DNA of 64,000 nt from assembly GCA_012513435.1 (NCBI GenBank), contig JAAZCE010000019.1:1-64000 (forward strand), written 5' to 3'. Below are positions 59,775 to 64,000 of this stretch, piece by piece. Each line of letters opens with the position of its first letter. Position 1 is the stretch's first letter. The notes beneath the pieces were generated by a model, which worked only from the letters and a program-made list of their open reading frames with translations, was not told the DNA's origin and did not search any database. This stretch comes from Clostridiales bacterium (GTDB lineage: Bacteria > Bacillota > Clostridia > Peptostreptococcales > Anaerovoracaceae). The position numbers were made by a program, and so were the translations under genes.

Positions 59775-60953
59775 ATGAATATAGGCTCTAAGGTTGCGCT
59801 TGTTTCTTGCGACAGCTATGATTATGATAAGGTAAAGGAAGCAGTTGACAAAGCCTTCGATTTGCTTGGAGGTCTTAACCACCTTTTGAATATGCCTAAG
59901 GAAAGCAGTCTGCTGCTAAAGCCTAATCTTCTTGCAAAGGTAGGAAGGGAAAAGGCATGCACCACAGACCCAGCAGTCTTCGCTGCCGTGGGAGAGGCTT
60001 TGCAGGAGAGCGGATACAAAAACCTGACCTATGGAGATTCTCCTGGAAACCCTATGGTGCCAGGAGAAAAAGTAGCTGAGGAGTGCGGCATAAAGGACGC
60101 AGCACACAGGCTCCGTATTCCCGTAGGACAATTTGACGAAGGTCTGCAAGTGGATTTTCCCCAAGGGAGAGTAGAAAATAAATTCATCCTTTGCAGGGAA
60201 GTGACAGAAACAGACGGAATAATAAATATATGCAAGATGAAGACCCACCAGCTTGAGAGGATAACGGGAGCAGTCAAGAATACCTTTGGGTGCGTGTACG
60301 GCCTTAACAAGAGCGCCGCCCATGCCCGTTACGCCACGGCAGAGGTATTCGGCAAGATGATAGCGGACCTGAACAGGCTGCTAAAGCCTAAGCTCCACAT
60401 AATGGACGGTATCGTGGCAATGGAGGGAAACGGCCCTCAGTCGGGAACGCCCAAGGCTATGAACCTGGTTCTTGTATCCAAGGACCCGGTGGCGCTGGAC
60501 GGATTATTTTGCCATCTGGTAAGCCTTAACCCTGAGCTTGTTCCCACCAATGTAAGTGCTATGGAGCAGAGCGTGGGAACATACCGGGACATCCAGGTGG
60601 TTACTGAGGAAGGAATCCTTACCGCCAGTGAAGCAGGAGCAAAATACGGAGACAAATCCTTCGATGTTCAGAGAAGCTCAGGATACAGAGGAACTTTGGC
60701 ACCGCTTAAGCTGCTGGCTCCCCTCCTTGAGAAAAAGCCTATTGTAAAGAAAGCGCTTTGCATAGGCTGCGGAATATGCGTAAGCAGCTGTCCACTGAAG
60801 AAGAAGGCTATAGAGATATCAGAGGGCAAGGCTGTCTATGATTACAGCCGGTGCATCAAGTGCTACTGCTGTCAGGAAATGTGTCCGGAGGAAGCCATAA
60901 CTGTGAAGAAATCCCTTATAGCTAGAATAGCAGACAGAAACTGGATGCTGTAG
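59775..60953 (+). CDS. DUF362 protein with two 4Fe-4S clusters
   Basis: A 392-residue DUF362 protein. The domain spans about 30-270 (LLLKPNLL; YGDSPGNP; ICKMKTHQLERITGAVKN; MDGIVAMEGNGPQSG) and the C-terminal ferredoxin domain has CIGCGICVSSCP and CIKCYCCQEMCP. Members are found across anaerobes and are often annotated as iron-sulfur proteins; the reaction is unknown. Translation is probably coupled to the YdcF-like gene by closeness. Confidence 0.9.
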   Translation: MNIGSKVALVSCDSYDYDKVKEAVDKAFDLLGGLNHLLNMPKESSLLLKPNLLAKVGREKACTTDPAVFAAVGEALQESGYKNLTYGDSPGNPMVPGEKVAEECGIKDAAHRLRIPVGQFDEGLQVDFPQGRVENKFILCREVTETDGIINICKMKTHQLERITGAVKNTFGCVYGLNKSAAHARYATAEVFGKMIADLNRLLKPKLHIMDGIVAMEGNGPQSGTPKAMNLVLVSKDPVALDGLFCHLVSLNPELVPTNVSAMEQSVGTYRDIQVVTEEGILTASEAGAKYGDKSFDVQRSSGYRGTLAPLKLLAPLLEKKPIVKKALCIGCGICVSSCPLKKKAIEISEGKAVYDYSRCIKCYCCQEMCPEEAITVKKSLIARIADRNWML

Positions 60954-61015
60954 CACCAGGCTTTGAATTAAGACGGACTATGTGACTTTCACCTGAAACT
61001 ATGTATAAACATATT

Positions 61016-61048
61016 ATGATATAGGCATTTTGCCTGTATCATTTTTTT
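61016..61048 (+). terminator. Terminator after the DUF362 gene
   Basis: ATGATATAGGCA and TGCCTGTATCAT form a 12-bp stem (one G-T) with a TTT loop, followed by seven T. The next gene begins 25 bases later. Confidence 0.88.
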
Positions 61049-61072
61049 ATTATGAAATTTGGAGGAACGTAT

Positions 61073-62218
61073 ATGATTTACCTGGATAACGGAGCCACAT
61101 CCTACCCCAAGCCGCCGGAGGTAATAGAGAGCTTCATGGATGTAATGATGAACTACTGCGCTAATCCCGGAAGAGCAGGGCATTTCATGGCAGCCAGAAC
61201 TTCTCAGGAAATATTCAAGACAAGACTGGTCCTCGCCCGGCTCTTTAACATCGACACGCCGGGACAGATAGTCTTCACCAAGAACTGCACCGAAGGGCTC
61301 AACATGGCCTTTAAGGGGATACTTAGGGAGGGGGAGCATGTGGTGACTACCTCTATGGAGCACAATTCTGTAGTGCGTCCTCTCAAAGCTCTTGAGAAGA
61401 AGGATATTACAACCACCATAGTTCCGTGCAGCAAGACAGGAGAGCTGTCTGTTGAGGCAGTCAGAAAGGCCATACGCCCCAACACGCGAATCATTGCAGT
61501 CACCGCCGCCTCCAATGTGACGGGAACTAAGATGCCTCTTGAAGAAATAGGCAGACTGGCGCTACGACTTGGAATACTGATGATGGTAGACGGAGCCCAA
61601 GGGGCGGGACATATGGAGATAGATGTAAAAAAGCATCGCATAGACATATTGGCAGTTCCCGGCCATAAGGGATTGATGGGGCCTCAGGGAACAGGGCTGC
61701 TCTACGTGCGAGAGGGGATTCCCGTCAGACCACTGCTGGAGGGCGGAACGGGCAGCAGATCCAACCAGCTTGACCCGGAGCTTACTTTTCCCGAAAGCTA
61801 TGAAGCTGGGACAGTCAATGCACCGGGAATAATAGCTCTCGGAGAGGCCGCAAGAGTGTTAAACAAGATAGGGGTTGGCGCAATAGAGAATCATGAAAGA
61901 AAGCTGACGGAAAAACTTCAGGAGGGCATAAAGGACATTGCCGGAGTGACGCTTTATGGTCCGAAGAATTACAAGAAGAAGACAGCCGTAGTGGCAATGA
62001 ACATAGATGATATGGATTGTGAAAAAGTTGCATCGCTGTTAAACGATAAGTATGGAATTGCAGTAAGAGCAGGGTTCCATTGTAGCGGACTTGCACATAA
62101 GACCATGGGAACGGAGAGAACAGGCTGCGTGAGAATGTGTCCTGGATTTTATACCTCCGAAAAAGAGATAAACGATACCATAAAAGCAATAAAGGATATT
62201 GCCCTGTCGGAGAAGTAA
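61073..62218 (+). CDS. Class V aminotransferase / cysteine desulfurase family protein
   Basis: A 381-residue PLP enzyme close to the cysteine desulfurase family. YLDNGATSYPKPPEV, TKNCTEGLN, VDGAQGAGH and VPGHKGLMGPQGTG (PLP lysine) are present, and RAGFHCSGLAHKTMG holds a cysteine where type II desulfurases have their catalytic Cys. The ATG at 61073 is placed by GGAGG; an upstream ATG at 61052 lies within the T run of the terminator. No iscU or sufU is adjacent, so the sulfur acceptor is unknown. It may donate sulfur to the iron-sulfur enzymes around it. Confidence 0.92.
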   Translation: MIYLDNGATSYPKPPEVIESFMDVMMNYCANPGRAGHFMAARTSQEIFKTRLVLARLFNIDTPGQIVFTKNCTEGLNMAFKGILREGEHVVTTSMEHNSVVRPLKALEKKDITTTIVPCSKTGELSVEAVRKAIRPNTRIIAVTAASNVTGTKMPLEEIGRLALRLGILMMVDGAQGAGHMEIDVKKHRIDILAVPGHKGLMGPQGTGLLYVREGIPVRPLLEGGTGSRSNQLDPELTFPESYEAGTVNAPGIIALGEAARVLNKIGVGAIENHERKLTEKLQEGIKDIAGVTLYGPKNYKKKTAVVAMNIDDMDCEKVASLLNDKYGIAVRAGFHCSGLAHKTMGTERTGCVRMCPGFYTSEKEINDTIKAIKDIALSEK

Positions 62219-62279
62219 AGCCGTTTGTGATTTTCACCAATATGTTGTATTATATAACCATAGACGAGGAGGTGGTCAT

Positions 62280-62654
62280 ATGCCATTGAATTCAGGTGGT
62301 TTTGAAGGACGACGAGGACAAAAAAGACTGCGGGAAATAGAGAATCAAATAGAGGCGTTCAGAGCCGAAATCAACTGCGCCTACGATGATACTCCGGAGA
62401 TGATTTTTTTACAGGAGCAGGTGCTTTGGGAAGAAAGAGCTAAGCTCCATTTCACCATAGCCTTGAAGGACGTTCATACTCAGTGGGACGCAGTGAGGGA
62501 CTACGGATTTATCAGGCTCAGTGTGAAATGGATAAAGGACAGGAAGCAGCAAGCCGTAATGCAGGGTGATGTCATTGCCATGGTGAAGGATATTTTGCCG
62601 GCCGCCTTTGCAGAAGAAATCGAAGAAGAAATAGACGCACTTGAAATATACTAG
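62280..62654 (+). CDS. Small hypothetical protein
   Basis: A 124-residue, mostly helical, soluble protein (RRGQKRLREIENQIEAFRAE; FIRLSVKWIKDRKQQAVMQG; EEIEEEIDALEIY). I do not recognise it. The ATG at 62280 follows GAGGAGG; the longer frame reaching 62199 overlaps the aminotransferase. It precedes the flavoprotein gene by 9 bases and may be its accessory subunit. Confidence 0.75.
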   Translation: MPLNSGGFEGRRGQKRLREIENQIEAFRAEINCAYDDTPEMIFLQEQVLWEERAKLHFTIALKDVHTQWDAVRDYGFIRLSVKWIKDRKQQAVMQGDVIAMVKDILPAAFAEEIEEEIDALEIY

Positions 62655-62663
62655 GAGGGCACT

Positions 62664-64000
62664 ATGAATTTCAATTTAACGATAGATAAGCAGCTCCAGG
62701 CGGTCATACATAGGAAACAATGCATCAACTGCGGGAAATGCGAGGACATTTGCCCTACGGGAGCCATCGCCGAGTTCCAGAAGACCTTATCCTGTAGCGA
62801 ATACTTTACGGAGGACAAGAGGGTTTCTTTGGATTTCGCCTGCTCTGCAGGGTGCCCTTTGGGGATAGTTCCCCAGGCTGTATCGTCTCTTGTAAAAATG
62901 GGGAACCAGGAGGGCGCTTTAGAGCTTCTCTACAGCAAGAATCCTATGCCTTGGACAGCCTCTCAGGTCTGTGAGGAAAGCTGCATGAACCAGTGCAAGA
63001 GGGGCGAGCTGCTGGATGAAGGGCTTAACATGGGGGCCTTGGAGAGATATATACTTCATGATTTGAAGTCGAGACAATACAAATTTATCAAGAAGTATCA
63101 CCAGAGGATAGCAATCATAGGAGGCGGCCCTGCCGGGCTTGGCGCAGCCTTCCAGCTGTCCAAGATGGGATACGGTGTTACTATATTTGAAAAGGATAAA
63201 GGCTTAGGCGGTGCCATGAGATGGGGCATACCTGAATTCAGACTGGACAGGACCAAAATGAACGAGGAAATTGACAGCATTATATCCGCAGGTGTGGAGA
63301 TGCGCACAGGCATAGAGATAGGCAAGGATATTTTTATGGAAAACATTTGGGAGGAGGGTTTTGCCGCGTGTCTCATTGCCGCAGGATCCTCTCATGGGGA
63401 AATGCCGGCTCTGCCGGGGTCTGAGGGCGCTATGGTATATGACATGGTTACCGTAATGAGATATTTAAACCACGCCATGAGCCATGATGAAACCGTGCCT
63501 GTAATAGGCAACAAGGTGGTTATTTCAGGGAGGGAAGGTCTGGCCCTTGACGCTGCAAGAAGCATGGTACGGCGGGGAACGGAGGTCAGCCTCATAACTC
63601 CATATACCCCTGAGGAACTACCTATTTCATTGGAGGACAAGGAGACAGCACTGGCTGAAGGAGTCAAGTTAAAAACGGGAGTTTTCCTGAGTCAGATAAT
63701 AAGAGAGGGAGATGTTGTGAAGGCTGTGGAGCTTGTTACGGAAGACGGAGAAAAAACCAACTTCTTCTGTGACACGGTGATTTTAGTGGAGGAACAGGTA
63801 AGCAGGCCTACGGACATAATAAATGCAGAGACTTATCCCGACGGGAAGATAAAGATAAACGACCAATACAGCACCAACAAGGAAATGGTATTCGCTTGCG
63901 GCGATATTACAGGGGAAAGCGATTCCGTAGTGGGAGCCTTGGACCAGGGAATGAGAGCGGCAAAGCATATGGACAATGTACTTCAAGGGCGAGTGCTGGC
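62664..64000 (+). CDS. GltD/PreT-like FAD-NAD(P)-binding iron-sulfur oxidoreductase, 3'-truncated by the window
   Basis: At least 445 residues, running off the right edge. Order: an N-terminal 4Fe-4S motif (CINCGKCEDICP, about 20-31), the Cys-rich domain that precedes the flavin domains in GltD, PreT and DPD (PLGIVPQ; VCEESCMNQCKRG), the FAD site (IAIIGGGPAGLGAA, about 150-163), EKDKGLGGAMRWGIP, and a second NAD(P)-site segment (NKVVISGREGLALDAARS; the usual GxGxxA is altered). DIINAET..FACGDIT is typical near the end. It resembles small subunits of glutamate synthase or dihydropyrimidine dehydrogenase. AGGAGG is 8 bases before the ATG. Which catalytic partner it serves cannot be decided here. 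Confidence 0.88.
   Translation, partial: MNFNLTIDKQLQAVIHRKQCINCGKCEDICPTGAIAEFQKTLSCSEYFTEDKRVSLDFACSAGCPLGIVPQAVSSLVKMGNQEGALELLYSKNPMPWTASQVCEESCMNQCKRGELLDEGLNMGALERYILHDLKSRQYKFIKKYHQRIAIIGGGPAGLGAAFQLSKMGYGVTIFEKDKGLGGAMRWGIPEFRLDRTKMNEEIDSIISAGVEMRTGIEIGKDIFMENIWEEGFAACLIAAGSSHGEMPALPGSEGAMVYDMVTVMRYLNHAMSHDETVPVIGNKVVISGREGLALDAARSMVRRGTEVSLITPYTPEELPISLEDKETALAEGVKLKTGVFLSQIIREGDVVKAVELVTEDGEKTNFFCDTVILVEEQVSRPTDIINAETYPDGKIKINDQYSTNKEMVFACGDITGESDSVVGALDQGMRAAKHMDNVLQGRVL

Noticed and set aside
1-64000. CRISPR array, tRNA or rRNA genes
   Set aside because: No regularly spaced repeats, no tRNA cloverleaf with a terminal acceptor stem and no rRNA-like stretch were recognised in the intergenic regions.

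Overview
The window is a stretch of chromosome from an anaerobic, endospore-forming, low-to-mid GC Firmicute of the class Clostridia. The evidence is conserved Clostridial gene neighbourhoods (rpsF-ssb-rpsR, a c-di-AMP phosphodiesterase-rplI-dnaB-dnaD block, yabP-yabQ-divIC-rnmV-rsmA), sporulation genes (spoIIR, yabP, yabQ, a SPOCS/LysM protein), strong AGGAGG ribosome binding sites, a class B sortase, and many iron-sulfur oxidoreductases. A family-level placement (for example near Anaerovoracaceae) is only a guess. No tRNA, rRNA or CRISPR array was seen.

Layout. 68-673: a serine recombinase at the left edge. 696-7236 (minus): a tight operon purB-purA-dihydropyrimidinase/hydantoinase-carbamoylase-alr. 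7309-11473 (minus): a DMT exporter, a small NrdD-C-terminus-like protein, PlsC, PAP2 phosphatase, a UPF0145 protein, a shikimate-kinase-like protein with an altered P-loop, and a DUF2148 protein. 11599-18123: a sugar nucleotidyltransferase, a glucosaminidase-like protein, an exported protein, a lone TrpB overlapping a MurE-like ligase, and a membrane-anchored polysaccharide deacetylase. 18194-20229: rpsF-ssb-rpsR behind a consensus promoter and structured leader, then nudC. 20450-25487 (minus): an ABC exporter and an intramembrane-sensing two-component system with a likely operator. 26413-33712: a DHH phosphodiesterase, rplI, dnaB, a DnaD-DnaC-N-terminus fusion, and a large cytosolic-coiled-coil/M23 peptidase. 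33836-36232: yabP, yabQ, divIC, rnmV, rsmA. 36239-40964: an LTA-synthase-like enzyme, GNAT, sortase B, DMT exporter, Rrf2 regulator. 41009-43612 (minus): spoIIR with a sigma-F-type promoter and a SPOCS/LysM spore protein. 43737-45754: a zinc-ribbon protein and its translationally coupled partner. 46074-49473 (minus): a monooxygenase, then tadA-Ig protein-ispE-GntR. 49608-55204: an aldehyde dehydrogenase relic, then codB-codA-lacI-preA-like. 55319-57183: a MATE exporter bracketed by a duplicated preA 3' end. 57238-64000: a hypothetical protein, dapB, a YdcF-like protein, a DUF362 ferredoxin, a class V aminotransferase, a small unknown gene and a GltD/PreT-like flavoprotein that runs off the right end.

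How genes work together. The two nucleobase loci add up to a complete reductive pyrimidine-catabolic route: cytosine uptake (codB), deamination to uracil (codA), reduction (the PreA-like protein, possibly with the PreT-like flavoprotein), ring opening (dihydropyrimidinase) and decarbamoylation (M20 amidohydrolase). This is an inference from families. The most unusual items are the TrpB/MurE-like pair in which the MurE amino-acid-recognition motif is changed, the DnaD protein carrying a DnaC zinc domain without its ATPase, the M23 peptidase with a long cytosolic coiled coil, the DHH phosphodiesterase without membrane segments, the MATE gene set between copies of a preA 3' end with tandem operators, and the zinc-ribbon/PH-like two-gene unit.
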